Both the position numbers and the translations under genes were made by a program. Positions 1 through 11,390 of a stretch of DNA of 64,000 bases are shown piece by piece (the stretch's first letter is position 1; the number at the start of each line of letters is the position of its first letter). This DNA is from Corythucha ciliata (Eukaryota; Arthropoda; Insecta; Hemiptera; Tingidae): NCBI GenBank assembly GCA_038030265.1, contig CM075941.1, positions 46,252,164-46,316,163 of the forward strand, in the 5' to 3' direction. Under the pieces are notes generated by a model. It saw only the letters and a program-made list of their open reading frames with translations, was not told the origin of the DNA and did no database searches.

Positions 1-63
1 ATTCGTTTTAAATGATAAACGATTATCATTCGTACTCAAATAAAACAGCAAAGTGTGGGAATG

Positions 64-1716
64 CAGGTAGGGGCATAACTAGAAATCCGGATCCGGGATT
101 CGGATGGGGGCCCCTGAATAGCTTGAAGATGAAAAATCGGGATTTTCAAGTAGATAAGATGAAAACGAATGGCTAAACTCGCTTGTAAAAGTGAGTAAAA
201 CGCTGATTCGCGGCTGAAATTGAGAAAAATTGCTGAAATTTATGGCTGTTAATATTAAGAAAAAGCGCTAGCTAATTCACAGCTGACATTGAGATAACGC
301 AAAATCACGAATTGTTGGGGCGAAATTAGGAAAAAGCGCTAATTTACGCAGCTAAAACTGAGAAAAGCGCTAATTCAAGGATGAAAAAGAAAAAAACGCA
401 AATTCGCGTCGTCTTGAAAAAAAAACACGCTAATTTACAGCTAAAATTGTGATAAAGTGCTACAATTTAGCAACTTTCAAAATTTAGAGCAAGCGCAAAT
501 TCACAGCTAAAAGGGAGAAACGCCAACTCAAGGATTCTCGGGGCAACATTGGGACTAAAATTTAGAAAAAGCGCTAATTCACGGGTGAAATAGCCAAAAA
601 CGCGAATTCGCGTCTAGATAAAAGTGGAGGAAAACTCAGCTAAGGTATGAAAAATTACGATTTTACGGATAAAATCGAGAAAAAACGCTAAAAATCGTAG
701 ATAAAATTAAGAAAATGTGCTAATTTACTGCTAAAATTGAGAAACAAAACGCTAATTCACAGCTGAAAATGAGAGAAAACGCCAATTCGCCAATTCTTAG
801 GGGCAACTTTAAGGCTGAAGTTGAAAAGCGCTAATTCACGCGCTAAAGATGAGAAAAACGCTAATTCAAGGATAAAAAAGAGAACAACGCGAATTCGAGT
901 CTAAAAATAGAGAAACACGCTATTATGATAAAGTGTTACAATTTGGCAGCTTTAAACATTGGGAAAAAGCGTGAATTCACAGAAAACGCCAACTCACGGA
1001 TTCTCGGGGCTGGGACTGAAATTGAGAAAAAGCGCTGCGATTCACGGCGTGAAATAGAGAAAAACGCGAATTTGCGTCTAAAAGTGGAGGAAAACTTTAA
1101 TTCACAACTAAGGTACAAAACATTTCAATTTTGCAGATAAAATCGAGAAAAAGTGCTATAATTTCCAGCTAAAATTAAAAAATGTGCCCATTCACTGCTA
1201 AATTGGGGGTAAAAAGGCTAATTCACAGCTGAAATTGAGAATACCCCAACTTGCACATTCTTGGGGAACTTTGGGAATAAAATTGAGAAAAAGCGCTAAT
1301 TCAAGCGGCTAAAACTGTGAAAAAGCGCTAATTCGAGGGTAATAAATAGAGAAAAACACGATTGGTTTTTTTTTGTAATGGAGAAAAGCGCGAATTTACG
1401 GCTTAAATTTAGAAAAATTGCTAATTTGCGGATAAAATTGGGAAAGAGCACTTAAACGCTACTTAATTTACGGATTCTTAAGGCAACTTCACGGTAAGAG
1501 CTTGTAAAAAGCGCCGATTCGCAGCTAAAAATGAGAAAATGAGCTAATTCGCGGAAAAAATTGAGAAAACGCACTTTAGAGGCAATTTCGTGGCTAAAAT
1601 TGAAGAAAATATATACTTCAAAGCTGAAAAAAATTATATTTACGGTTTAATTAGAGAATAAAGGGCCTCCTAGAGATTTCCGCCCCGGGCCCCGGACAAG
1701 TGTTGTTCCGCCACTG
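64..1716 (+). mobile_element. Satellite-bearing hAT-like element, copy I
   Basis: The left end has a GC-rich module (around 104-135: GGGGGCCCCTGAATAGCTTG, then an AAAATCGGG motif). The body (about 140-1640) is a diverged tandem array of about 29-bp units built from CTAATTCGCGGCTAAAATTG followed by AGAAAAAC (family F1). The right end (1663-1716) reads GGGCCTCCTAGAGATTTCC, then CGCCCCGGGCCCCG, ending in CGCCACTG. Both end modules recur in reverse order and orientation at 17999-20230, so this is a second copy of that element. The left boundary is uncertain. GGTAGGGG (66-73) and GGTAGCGG (1717-1724) match at 7 of 8 bases and could be a decayed target duplication, which would move the start to 74. 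ORFs inside are repeat-derived. Confidence 0.6.
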
Positions 1717-2200
1717 GGTAGCGGTGATCGCATAACAAAACAGCGGGTTTGATGCCCCCAGGGTAGAGATGCCCGGTGCGCACCGCACACGCCGCACGCC
1801 CCTTGCTACGCCTGTGCTTCATATTGCTTAAATTTGGGCTAAGGGTGGCCGATAGGTGGATCGCCCTCCTTTGCCAGATGGCAGGGGTAAAGTGTAGAAG
1901 AAGAATCAATAATATACCTAACAAAAAGTCGGCAGAAAAGTGAAAGATGGGGGGGGGGCGAATGTTCTAGGCATTGCTATTTTTCATCTTCTCGCAAATG
2001 ATCCAGGGTTTTCGATCTGAGTCGCTTGGTCCTCGAATAAGAAGCGAAAAGGATAGAATAAGAACTTTGGGTGCAGTATTCGGGATAGAAGATTGGCATT
2101 GAAGCCTGGGGGGGCGACGCCCCCCAGACTAAATTCCGGGGGGCGGCCGCTCACCCTGCCCCCCCCCCCGGTTCCGCCGCCACTGCCCTTGAACTCAGAA
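1717..2200. repeat. GC-rich transposon-end cluster
   Basis: This stretch has several GC-rich blocks, long C and G runs, and an inward-facing terminus CAGTGGCGGCGGAACC on the minus strand ending at 2185. A GGGGGGGCGACGCCCCCCAG self-complementary block lies at about 2110-2128. It looks like eroded ends of several elements. No gene is visible. Confidence 0.35.
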
Positions 2201-2269
2201 GCAAGCCTGAAATGGGGCAGCGTCCAACTCCAGATATTGCCAACCAAAACAACTACAATAACAATGCTG

Positions 2270-2400
2270 TCGATTCGCGCCTTGAAAATAGCTAATCGGA
2301 TAATTTGCTCCCTAAAAATGACCAAACTGGACATGCGGGCGTTAAAAATGGCAAACCGACCATTAGCAATTAAATTGCCGATTCGCGCTCAATAAATAAC
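2270..2400. repeat. Short array of repeat family F3
   Basis: About four degenerate units of the type GATTCGCGCCTTGAAAAT then AGCTAATCGGA. It is the same family as the long array at 4830-5990. Confidence 0.5.
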
Positions 2401-2519
2401 TGAATTGAGTGTTCACACCTTAATATCGTTCAGGGGCCGTTTTATGCCTTCGTGACGGGGGTGGGGCGGTAAACTTTCTTCCCCCCACTCACCACCTACT
2501 TATCCTATCGGCCAAACTC

Positions 2520-3850
2520 AATCTTATCGAGCTACAACCAAGGCTAAAACTATGAAATTATGGCTTTTGAGTTTTGAATGAGCCAAATCCACGAATTAGG
2601 TTTTGAAAGAGCGAAAGACCGCGAACATGGGCCAAAATTTTGTGTTGGATCGAGCCAAATCCATGAGTTTGCTCTTCGTAAGCAAAAGTAAGAGCTAGAT
2701 TTCTTTTTCGAACTAGGTGACAAAATTGATTTTTAAAAAAAGCTAAGGGCAGGAAATTTGTTTTTAAAAAAATACGCGAAATTAGGGTTTGAAATAGGAA
2801 AAATTCATGAATTTGGGTTTTTATGAAGAAGCAAAATCAGCGATATTCGTTATGAGAGATCGAAAAATCCTCAGTCAAGGGTTTAAGCTGCCAAAATCGC
2901 GAAATTTGTTTTTTGCATGTTAGCTTTTCGAATTGCTCAAAGCCGTGCTACCGTAAAATAACCAACATCTATGAAATTGTGGTTGAAATGAGACAAATTC
3001 ACGAACTTAGGTTTTGAAAGGAAATAAAATAGGAAAATTTGGGATTTATAAGACCCAATTTGACGAAATTTAGGTTTGGCATAAGCCAGGTTGGAATAAT
3101 GATTCGGGAATTTAGATTTTTAAAGAGCCAAATTCATTTTCCTGCAAAACTGATTTCCAGTAAGATCTAAAGCCACGAAATTTTGGTTTTAAACGCGTAA
3201 AAACAGCGAAATTGGGGTCAAAAATTCAGCCAAATTTGAAACATTGTGTGTTGGTTATGAAAAATCGACAGGGTAAATTATGGATTGAAAAAGCCTAAAT
3301 CACGAATTTTGTTTTTGAACCATCGTTTTGCCCTCCAGGGCTGTCGGTTCGGATAGTGTTGTGGTGGGAGGGGGGCGGGGCGAAGAAGGAAACCGAACGC
3401 TGAGTCAGGCGGAATGACAGCCCAGATTGTTCAAAGAGCAAACCCCAGGTAATTTGGGATTTGAAAGCGAGAAAATCAGAAAAATTGGTGTACGATATAA
3501 CTAAAATTAGTGAAATTTTGTTTCTAAGGTTTGTGGGAGAGTAAAAATCTCCAGCAAAACTGCAATTTTAAAAAGCCAAAATTACGAAATTGTTTTTTCT
3601 TGTTCGTTTTTTTTGCGAAATTAGTTTTTTAATTAACGAAACCTGCGAAGCTGATTATGAAAAGAGCAAAAGCCTCGAAATTGTGATTTAAAGGTGCCAA
3701 GTCCACTAAATTTGGTTCTGAAAGAGTGAAAGTCCGTAAAATTGGTTTTTGAAAGAGTTAAACCCAGCGAAGAGTCAAAGAGCGTTGGGAAGAGTCAAAA
3801 TCGCGAAATTTTGTTTTTGAAAATGAAACGCGGTAAAATGCGCGCGACCT
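2520..3850 (-). repeat. Minisatellite array, family F2 (reverse orientation)
   Basis: Degenerate units of about 29-30 bp built from AGCCAAATCCACGAAATT followed by GGTTTTGAAAGAG. They are the reverse complement of the array at 10640-11390. A small inverted repeat with ends CAGGGCTGTC and GACAGCCC (about 3337-3424) interrupts it. No coding signal is visible. Confidence 0.6.
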
Positions 3851-3989
3851 GACGTGGTAAAATCGAGTTAGAGAGGAGATCCGGCTCACCAGGACCGACG
3901 AGGGCAAAACGATGAGGGTGTGAAGATGAACTTGAAAGATGTTGTTTAAAGATCAGACGTTACATCAAATAGAGACCGAAAAAGTAGGA

Positions 3990-4077
3990 TAAAAAAAGAA
4001 GACAATTTGGACCTCTCCCCGGACACTTGAAAAATGAGCCCGGACACTCAAAAAAGTAGGACGTCTGGCCACCCTAA
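3990..4077 (-). mobile_element. hAT-type terminus TAGGGTGGCCAGACGTCC
   Basis: On the minus strand this reads TAGGGTGGCCAGACGTCC, then a GTCCGGGCTCA..GTCCGGGG doublet. That opening resembles common hAT-type non-autonomous element ends (family knowledge). No partner end was found, so it is probably a fragment. Confidence 0.4.
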
Positions 4078-4109
4078 TTGAAGTGTCTTGAGATATGCTC
4101 AAGATTCTG

Positions 4110-4500
4110 GGTGAGTGTGGCGTTAGGTGATTTGAAAAAAAAAAAAAAGACGAACAAAATCTGGAAATTCGGTCCCAGAACTCTGAATATTCTGCCGAAA
4201 AACGAGACCAAGACCCAACTACTCGCGCTGCGCTGCGTGGGCGTGAAATACCGCAATTCCCAAATTTTTGTTTTGAACCCAAATTTCACTTTTTCAAGAA
4301 CCAAATTTTTAGATTCACCCCGTTCGAATTCAAATTTTAGGGATTTTTGATCTGTGAAAAACAAAATTTCGTTGGTTTGGATCCTTGAAACCACAATTTT
4401 ATGGTCAATTTGCTCTTTCTAAACCAAATTTATTGGATTTGGCTCCTTTACAACTCAATGTCGTCGATTAACGCATGACGAGAAACCAAATTTCATGGCC
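4110..4500 (+). repeat. Degenerate F2 array
   Basis: Units of the type CCAAATTTTTAGATTCACCC and AAAACAAAATTTCGTTGG, in the same orientation as 10640-11390 but strongly diverged. ORFs on both strands are repeat-derived. Confidence 0.4.
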
Positions 4501-4678
4501 TTAGCTCTCTCCATAATTTTGGTTACTACCAAAGTCATATGGAAAACCAAGTCCTTAGACTCGAGGAAAAAAATGTTTTTTATTTTGGGTTGGGATTACA
4601 ATTCAGTCAAAATTTCGTTGTTCGAGCATTTTGTGGCTCAATCATTTTGTGGTTCAAGCGTTTTGATGGCTCGAGCAT

Positions 4679-4822
4679 TATCGTTTTCCATTTACATAAA
4701 ATGCAGCTTTGGAGCAATTAATTTCCACCCGTCTTTTCCATTAACATATGTTTTGATTCGGAGAGGACGATTGGAAATGATTTGCTCTAGGGCAGAATTT
4801 TATGCAAATGGAAAACACTATA
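4679..4822. mobile_element. Foldback MITE family A, copy 1
   Basis: Imperfect inverted repeat whose arms begin ATCGTTTTCCATTTACATAA and end TTATGCAAATGGAAAACACT, with inner GAGC motifs. Homologous copies lie at 35541-35690 and 60143-60325. No coding capacity. Confidence 0.6.
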
Positions 4823-4829
4823 AAATTCA

Positions 4830-5990
4830 CTAAACTGACCATTCGTGCACCGAAAAAGTCACACTGACATTTATTCACGACCTAAAATTGGCAAATCTGG
4901 TTCGGTTCACCCTGAAAATGACAGTCGATTCGTGCCTTGAAAACTCTTAAACAGATTATCCATGCCCTGACAATATAGCCCAACTGGCTCTGCGCACGAC
5001 CTAAAATTGGCAAGTCTGAGTAAAATTCACCTCCTTAAAATTGCTAAAACTGACGATACGCACCATGAAAATTTCTAAACAGACGATATTCGTGCCCTGA
5101 AAAATTGCAAATCGGACCATTTCCCCTCTAAAAATTGCCAAACTGACCTAAAATTGGCAAACCTAACTCACTAGGCCCAAAAAATGGGAAAACTGATGAT
5201 TCGCGCCTTGAAAAAATTCCTAAACTTCCGATGCAATCGTGCCCTAAAAATTATCCTAACTTGTTATTCACGTCCTAAAATTGACGAATCTGACTCGAAT
5301 ACACCTGATAATGGCCAAACTGTAGATTTGAGCCATGAAAGTGTATAGACAGATAACATTGGGTCCGTTGTAAAACTGTAACACGATTAATCGCGATTAA
5401 TCCTTATGTTGAAAACAAAACCTCATCGAGTGCTGAGCAATTTTCTGAGTTTTACAACGGGGCCATTCGTGCTCGTAAAATAAAAATCGATCGAGTGCGA
5501 CGCAGCAAAAATGGCTAAACTGGGTATTCAAGTTCTTAAAATGATAAAATGCGTTCAAGTAAAGGCCAAGTTGTATATTTTGTCCCTTGAAAATGGCCAA
5601 GCTGACGATTCATGCCATAAAAATAGTTAAACTGGCTATTCACGTACTAAAATTGGCAAATCTGACTCAATTGAGTCTACAAATAATTCCAAAATGTGAG
5701 CCCTGAAAATGGCAAAACGAACCATTCACGCTTCAAAAATGGTCAAACTGATCATTTGATCCTTGAAAATGTCTATAAACTGACGAGTCGTGTCCTATAA
5801 AAAGCCAAACAGGACCCTTTTAACATACAAATAGTACAAATGACTTGGTTTTCCATATGACTTTGGTTACTACAAATAAACAAATGGCTCGTTTGAAAAC
5901 CAAATGACTTTAGGACCTGACGGACCATTTCCCCCCAAAAAATAGCCAAACAGGAAAATCTTACTCCATTGGCCCTGAAAATGGTCATTC
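4830..5990 (+). repeat. Minisatellite array, family F3
   Basis: Tandem units of about 30 bp built from TTGAAAATGGCCAAACTGAC and GATTCGTGCC, with an alternating TAAAATTGGCAAATCTGACT variant. Units are strongly diverged. A small internal inverted repeat around 5350-5470 holds TTTTACAACGG on both strands. Confidence 0.6.
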
Positions 5991-6640
5991 GCTGCTTGAA
6001 AAATGACTCAACAGACGGTTCTTTAAAAAATAGACAAAAAATACATGAAAATGACAGATTTTTGGTTTCTTTAACGTCAAATTTAGAGGAAATTCGGGCA
6101 ACAATATTTTGCCTAAGCTCATGGACGTAGCCAAGGATGAATCGCCCACTTGAAAAAAAAAGTCCCCAAAACTTGCGCCCGGAATGCTCGGCGTCTAAAA
6201 AAATGTCTCTAAAATTCAGATGTGAAACTCGCAATATCGCGAAAATTCAGCCTCCCAATTTCGCGGATATTTGCTTTCAAAATGATGCAATTTTGCAGCT
6301 TTACGTCAGAAAACTTTGGGCACTGTCGTGGCCGCCCAGCCCAGGTACTAAACTGAAAAATTTCGCAGGACTGCCCCGCGGGCCATTGTTCAAAGGGGTC
6401 CCACGTACAGCTTGAAAGTTGAAGAATAATTGGGATTTTTAGGTTTATTCGCGGCTAATGTTGAAAACAAACGCATATTTGCCGCAAAAATGAGGAAAAT
6501 TACATCTGCTCGACATTTCGACCTCGCATTGATACCTGCCGAACCCTACAGATAACCTATCTGTACGCAACTTCCCGGCTAAATCAGAGAACACCAAGTT
6601 TATTTCGCCCTTAATAGGCGGATGAAATTGAGAAGGCGCG
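5991..6640. repeat. Mixed F6/F1 repeat fragments
   Basis: F6-like units (CGCAATATCGCGAAAATTCAG) occupy about 6190-6300. A GGGGTCCCACGTACAGCTTG module like the GC-rich satellite-element ends lies at 6397-6420, followed by F1-like units to about 6780. ORFs here look repeat-derived. Confidence 0.4.
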
Positions 6641-7040
6641 CTAGTGTGCAAATCTTGCGGCAAGTTCGCGGTATGAAGTTTTCAAAAAACGCTAAAATAG
6701 TGAAAAAAGGCTTATTCACATCAAAAATCGAAAAAAAAAATCACGGATTCGGAGCCAAGTAAAGAGAAAACGTTATGTGTTTCAACAATGAACGCGATGG
6801 ATAATGAATGGAGGGAGAGGGGATCAACGGTTTCATTAAGCTTCCTTAGGACGCTTTACGCCATAAAATTTGCAATTTCTCCAAAATTAAGACCCGTAAC
6901 AAGCATATTTGCAAAAATTAAGACCCGAAAGTCGCATTGTCGCGGGTATTTGGCCATGGAACTTCAAAATGTCCTGTGTCGCGCTTTGAGCTCCGTTAGA
7001 GCCGGCACAAAAACAGCCCGAAACTTGAAAAAGTTTTGAT
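6640..7040 (+). repeat. Dispersed repeat module, copy 1
   Basis: Begins GCGCTAGTGTGCAAATCTTG. Related starts lie at about 42942 and 55252, and the homology to 42942-43300 continues past a shared CAATAATGAAC-type segment. The 83-codon ORF at 6788 is not conserved in the second copy, so I read this as a transposon-like repeat, not a gene. Confidence 0.45.
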
Positions 7041-7179
7041 TGAACAAAAACTTTGGACTTGAAATTGTATTCAAGTTAGCACCCGAATTTGCAAACTCAC
7101 AAATATTTATCTTTAAACGTTGCGAGGGTACGGCGGGTAAGGTAAGGGCCGTCTAGCCCAAGGCCTGCAACCCCTCCAA

Positions 7180-7560
7180 AAAAAGTTGGCCCTAAATCTT
7201 ACAATTTCGCTAAAATTAGGATCTGAAAATTGCAATACCAAGCAAATTATGCCTGGGAACATCCAGATACAGGGAACATACAGATATTTGCCGCCAATTT
7301 CGCTTACAATGTTGTTGGGTGTACCTCGTACGGGGCCTCTCCAGCCTACGAAGCGCCCACAACAAACAATTGCAAACTAGCTATTTCATGGAAGTTATAG
7401 CACTGAAACTTGCAATTTCCCCGGAACTAGCAAATTTCCTGTAATGAAGACCCGAAACTTCGCCAATGTCCATCGTGCTAGTCTGGGTTCCCTAAACCCC
7501 CTAAAGGGGAGACCCCAAACTTGCAATTATGGGGAAAATTAAGACCTCAACTTACAAACT
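7180..7560 (+). repeat. Repeat array, family F6
   Basis: Degenerate units of about 31 bp of the type CTGAAACTTGCAATTTC then AATTAAGACC. Related arrays lie at about 9180-9620, 10090-10220, 11580-11900 and 40180-40560. Confidence 0.45.
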
Positions 7561-8030
7561 CATTCAATTTAAATTGTAAATAAATTCACGGCTAGTCCAG
7601 AGTTCGCGCCCACTAAAGAAACGGATATTTTCCTATGGAATGTTGTAACTTAGCGCCTATTTGTCGGACTTTGAGCGCTGTCGGGTAATCTGTTTTCCGG
7701 GCGAAATTTCGAGATAATTGTATTTTTTTATTTTTTTTTTTTTTTTTTTAGAGCAAAATGTTCAGCTTTAAAGCTAATCAGCCAGTTTGAAGGAACAATT
7801 TGACGGTGTCCGATTGTACGATGGTTTCACAGCCGTATTGTGCACTTGACAGCCGGCAGGCGCAGTTCGGCGTTCCGGTCGGTGCCGAGTGAGCTGTGTT
7901 ATAGCTCGCCGCTGAACTATAGCTAACTGATATTTAGCTACTAATGATTTAAATTTTGAGGCTATTCATCAAGCTTTGGGTGATCTCGGAGCTCCACAAC
8001 ACTTAGGGTTTTACAAACATGTCCTCGGGG
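7561..8030. other. No gene seen; region upstream of TATA signal
   Basis: Contains a T-rich run at 7725-7749 and moderately GC-rich unique-looking sequence from 7800. I see no ORF or recognised element. Confidence 0.4.
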
Positions 8031-8036
8031 GTTTAG

Positions 8037-8198
8037 TATAAAAACCCAGCGGGGACGGAGTCGAGTGGACTGTTAGAGTCGGGGGACAGCTTAGAGTCAG
8101 GGACGCACATCCGTGCAGGGGGGGGGGCCGAAGCCTCGCGACCAGCCCTCGCGCCAGCTCGTGTACACGCTACCGCAGACCGTCGGGCCTGGGGAAAG
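8037..8198 (+). promoter_or_regulatory. TATA promoter with possible noncoding first exon (or LTR)
   Basis: TATAAAAA at 8037-8044 is followed, after about 25-30 bp, by a GC-rich ATG-free stretch that ends at a strong donor AAAG|GTGAGT (donor at 8199). This could be promoter plus 5'-UTR exon 1 of gene 1, about 4 kb upstream of its first recognised coding exon. AATAAA at 8215-8220 offers the alternative of a solo LTR with TATA and poly(A) signal close together. I could not define TG..CA ends or a target duplication. Confidence 0.35.
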
Positions 8199-8199
8199 G

Positions 8200-8700
8200 T
8201 GAGTCAGACTAAATAATAAATGTACATCACGGAGTAAAGGTACCTCTCTGTTACTCTTTGTCGACTCCCTGAACCCAGACCCATGCGGCAGTACATTAAA
8301 ACCGTCCTATTCGTTTGATCCTTTTTCGGATGATGGGAATTGTACGTATGATCTGGGTTTTTGTGGATGACTTTTTCTGTGGTCAGGGCTTTTCGTGGTT
8401 GAAGCTTTTTGTGGTCCATTTATTTTGGGGTTAGACCAATTTGTAGGTAGAGCATTTTGTGGTTACAGTCCTGGTAGCGGTTTGGTCATTCGCGAGTGCC
8501 CTGTATGACGACACCTCATGTCGAGTGAGCCGCTTTTTCTCGTTTTTTCCCGGAAGATTTTGGACTTTAAACTTTTGTCCCGATTTGGTCAGTTTTCGAG
8601 TTGGCAATTTGTAGGCTTGCCCCGTGTCCGCGTCTTCTAAGAAAAACAGGCCGTGAAAATGTAGACCAGAAACTTGCAATTTCGCGTTAGTAAATATTTA
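8200..8700. other. No gene seen; diffuse F4-like repeat
   Basis: About 8340-8470 has several GTGG-spaced units (TTTTTGTGGATGACTTTTTC) related in reverse to the CCACAAAA arrays at 36010-37300. The remainder is unassigned. Confidence 0.35.
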
Positions 8701-8716
8701 TCTTAAGTCCAGTCGT

Positions 8717-8885
8717 CCACTGGAAGCGTTTTCGAGCGGCGCTACAACGCGCGTACATCCAAAAAGGCTTAAATTTAATTCACTGCAGCTAAGCCTGCAG
8801 AGGACGATGTCACATTCAATTTGAGCCTTTTGGATGTACGCTAGTTGTCGCGCGCTGTAGCGCCGCTCGAAAACGCTTCCCGTGG
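8717..8885. mobile_element. Foldback MITE
   Basis: The left arm starts CCACTGGAAGCGTTTTCGAG and the right arm ends in its reverse complement with few mismatches (CTCGAAAACGCTTCCCGTGG). Arms are about 55 bp with a TACATCCAAAA motif at their inner ends. No ORF. Confidence 0.7.
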
Positions 8886-8918
8886 CCGACCGACCTAAAT
8901 TTTATGAATATTAAGCCA

Positions 8919-9173
8919 GGGGGTGATTCTGTAACTTGCAAAATTTACGTGTCGTAAAAAGGAAGAAGGGCGAGGGGAGGTACCTCGTTGCCATGGTTTT
9001 TACGATACCTAGTGAATTAAACTGTGGAATTTTCACGCTAGAATGTGTGGTCTCGAAGAAAAAATAATAAATTCTTGACAAATACGTGGGAAAACCAAGG
9101 CAACGTGGTACGCCCTCTCCCCCTCCTTCCCAATTACGACACGTAAATTTTGCGAGTTACAGAATCACCCCCC
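8919..9173. mobile_element. MITE family B, copy 1
   Basis: About 255 bp with near-perfect terminal inverted repeats of about 38 bp (GGGTGATTCTGTAACTTGCA at left; its complement at 9135-9173). The interior contains GAGGGGAGGTACCTCGTTG. A closely similar copy lies at 17736-17978. Non-coding. Confidence 0.8.
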
Positions 9174-9179
9174 AGGAAA

Positions 9180-9620
9180 CTTCCAATTTGCGGATATTAT
9201 GCTCCAAAATGTCGCCCATTTTATGGCTATTCATCAGACTTTACGCGCTATTGAAGGCCGGCTAGATCGTTATCCGCGGTCACAAAAAAAATTAGCTCCG
9301 AAACTAGCGATTTCGCGAACATAGGTCAGAAACCTCCAATTTCGTGAAAACAAAGACCAGCGATTTTGCGAATATTTAGGCCCGAAACGTGCAATGTCGC
9401 ACATTTTTAGTTCAGAGTGATGTAATTTACAATACTCTCGCGTGTTCAGAGCCTGCTCTAGTGCTAATGCACAACTAATACTACACTACTAAAAAACTTG
9501 TTAATTTTACCGAAATTCGCAGGTAAAATGGAGGGAATAAATAGCTACAAAATTGTATCATTCGGAGCTAAATATCTGCGAAATTGTCAGTTTCGGGTCT
9601 AAATATCCTGCAAATTGCAA
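9180..9620 (+). repeat. F6 repeat array
   Basis: Units of the type CCGAAACGTGCAATGTCGC and GAAACTAGCGATTTCGCG, tandem and degenerate, adjoining the MITE at its left. Confidence 0.45.
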
Positions 9621-10240
9621 GTTTATTGTCTTACCTTTCGCGACATTGCAAGTGTTTGGGCCCTGGGCTCGTTTTAGGCCCTGGCCACACTACGGGCTTT
9701 TTGGGGGGCGATCGCACGACAAAAAACGTATAGTGTGGCCCAGCCTGGGGGGCTGTGGACCCAGCCGCGAGAGCATGAAAAACTTGACAAATATAGGCAC
9801 TCTGAGCTAAAAATCTGTAGACCTGTGGCCGGTTTTTTTTTTTTTTTTGTCTTTTTTTCGAGGCGCTTAATTGCAACATTTTGTAGGTAAATCTCCGCGC
9901 CATTTGAATTTTCTGCCTGAACATTCACGATTTTGCGAGTTTTACGTCTTAGTTTCAGGGAAAATTCGAGTTTTTGGGCCTTTTGGTTTGTGAACCCTGG
10001 CCAAACCGGTTCCGACTGCGCCATTAACTTTCAATTTTATTTGAAAATTTAAAATTGAGTGAGTTTTAACGCTCAGGTCCTAATTTTAGCGATAACGGAT
10101 CCTCATGTGACCGAAATTGACAATTTCGGGCCTTATGATTCCCGCGAAAATGCAAGTTTCGGGTCTTAATTTCGAATAAATTGCGAGTTTCAGTGCTAAA
10201 TATCCGTGAAATTACAAGTATTACCTTGTTTTTTGTGGGC
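9621..10240. other. No gene seen; eroded repeats
   Basis: A palindromic GGGCC/GGCCC region at about 9655-9750, a T18 run at about 9832-9849, then F6 fragments on the minus strand (about 9900-10020) and plus strand (about 10080-10210). ORFs are repeat-derived. Confidence 0.35.
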
Positions 10241-10249
10241 TAGGCCGGC

Positions 10250-10640
10250 CACGAACCAACCGCTTTGTAGGCTGACGAGGCCTATACCTACGGTGACCCG
10301 AGGTCCTTCTTTTGGAAGGACGGTACTTCTTTTCAGCTCATGGTCCTGTGGTCCTTTGCTTTTATCGAAAGGACCCTAAAAGTACTTCTTTCAAAACAGC
10401 GTACTTCCTGGGAGTCTGAAGGACCTCGTGAAGAAAAATAGATTGCCCGAAATAATAATAGTCCGGGAGCCCACCGTATGAAAAATCCGGATCATTTGAT
10501 CGTGTCTGGCACCTGCACAGGACCGAGGACGACACTTCTGACATCACCAGACATTTTCTGCGGGACAGGGGCCCACACCACAGGAGAACACCCCTTCGGG
10601 CCTCTCCTACACCGTTTAGGACCCTCCGGAAGCCTATTTC
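10250..10640. repeat. Hairpin-rich GGTCCTT segment
   Basis: Two close hairpins: AGGTCCTTC and GAAGGAC around TTTTG (about 10300-10321), and GGTCCTTT and AAAGGACC around GCTTTTATCG (about 10349-10374). GTACTTC repeats follow. I do not recognise it. No gene seen. Confidence 0.4.
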
Positions 10641-11390
10641 GTATTTCGGCTCTTCTTAAACCCAATTTTTTGTTTTCACTCCTTCATAAGCCAATTTCGT
10701 GCTATCACTCTCTCGAAAGCCAGTTTCATGGTTTGGCTCATCAAATGCCCATTTCGTATTTCGGCTCCTACAAAAGAAAATTTCGTGTCTTGGCTCCTTC
10801 AAAAGCCAATTTCGTGTTTTGGCTGCTTGAAATGCCTACTTTGTGCTCTCGAACCTTCAAAAGCCAATTTCGTGTTTTGGATCCTCCGGAAGCCGATTTC
10901 CTGTTTTGGCTTCTCCAAATGCCCATTTCGTATTTCGGCTCCTACAAAAGAAAATTTCGTGTCTTGGCTCCTTCAAAAGCCAATTTCGTGTTTTGGCCCT
11001 TTCAAGAGTCAATTTAATTTTTTCGGTGCCTTCTAAAGCCAATTTCTTGTTTCGGCTCCATCGAATGCCATTTATATGTTTTGGCTCTTCCAAAACCCAA
11101 TTTTGTGTTTTTTGGTCCTTCAAAAGCCAATTACGTGTTTTGGCTACTTAAAATGCCTATTTTGTGTTTTTGATCCTTCAAAAGCCAGTTTCGTGCTTTG
11201 GATCCTCTGAAAGCCAATTTCGTGTTTCGGCTCTTTCAAAACCGAATTTTTTGTTTTGGCTCCTCCTAATTTCGTGTTTTGGCTCCTTGAAAAGCCAATT
11301 TCGTGTTTTTCGTCTTTCAAAACCCAATTTTGTGTTTTGGCTCGTTCAAATGCCAATTTTGTGATTTGGCAATTTTTCGCATGTCCTAAT
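10640..11390 (+). repeat. Minisatellite array, family F2
   Basis: The clearest array in the window. It has about 25 units of about 29 bp made of TTTTGGCTCCTTCAAAAGCC and AATTTCGTG, each with a TTGGCT/AGCCAA mini-palindrome. Because 29 is not a multiple of 3, all frames stay fairly open and give repetitive peptides (APSKANFVFW types). I reject those as genes. Confidence 0.8.

Noticed and set aside
925..1140. ORF starting MIKCYNLAAL, with a similar ORF at 18685-18891 on the other strand
   Set aside because: The similarity is real but reflects the two inverted copies of the satellite element; the peptides diverge and follow the repeat units.
10478..11151. Long overlapping ORFs (up to 179 codons) with repeated FRVLAPSKANFVFW-type peptides
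   Set aside because: They are translations of the 29-bp F2 array in several frames on both strands. The reading frame shifts with every unit and there is no start, splice or poly(A) context.
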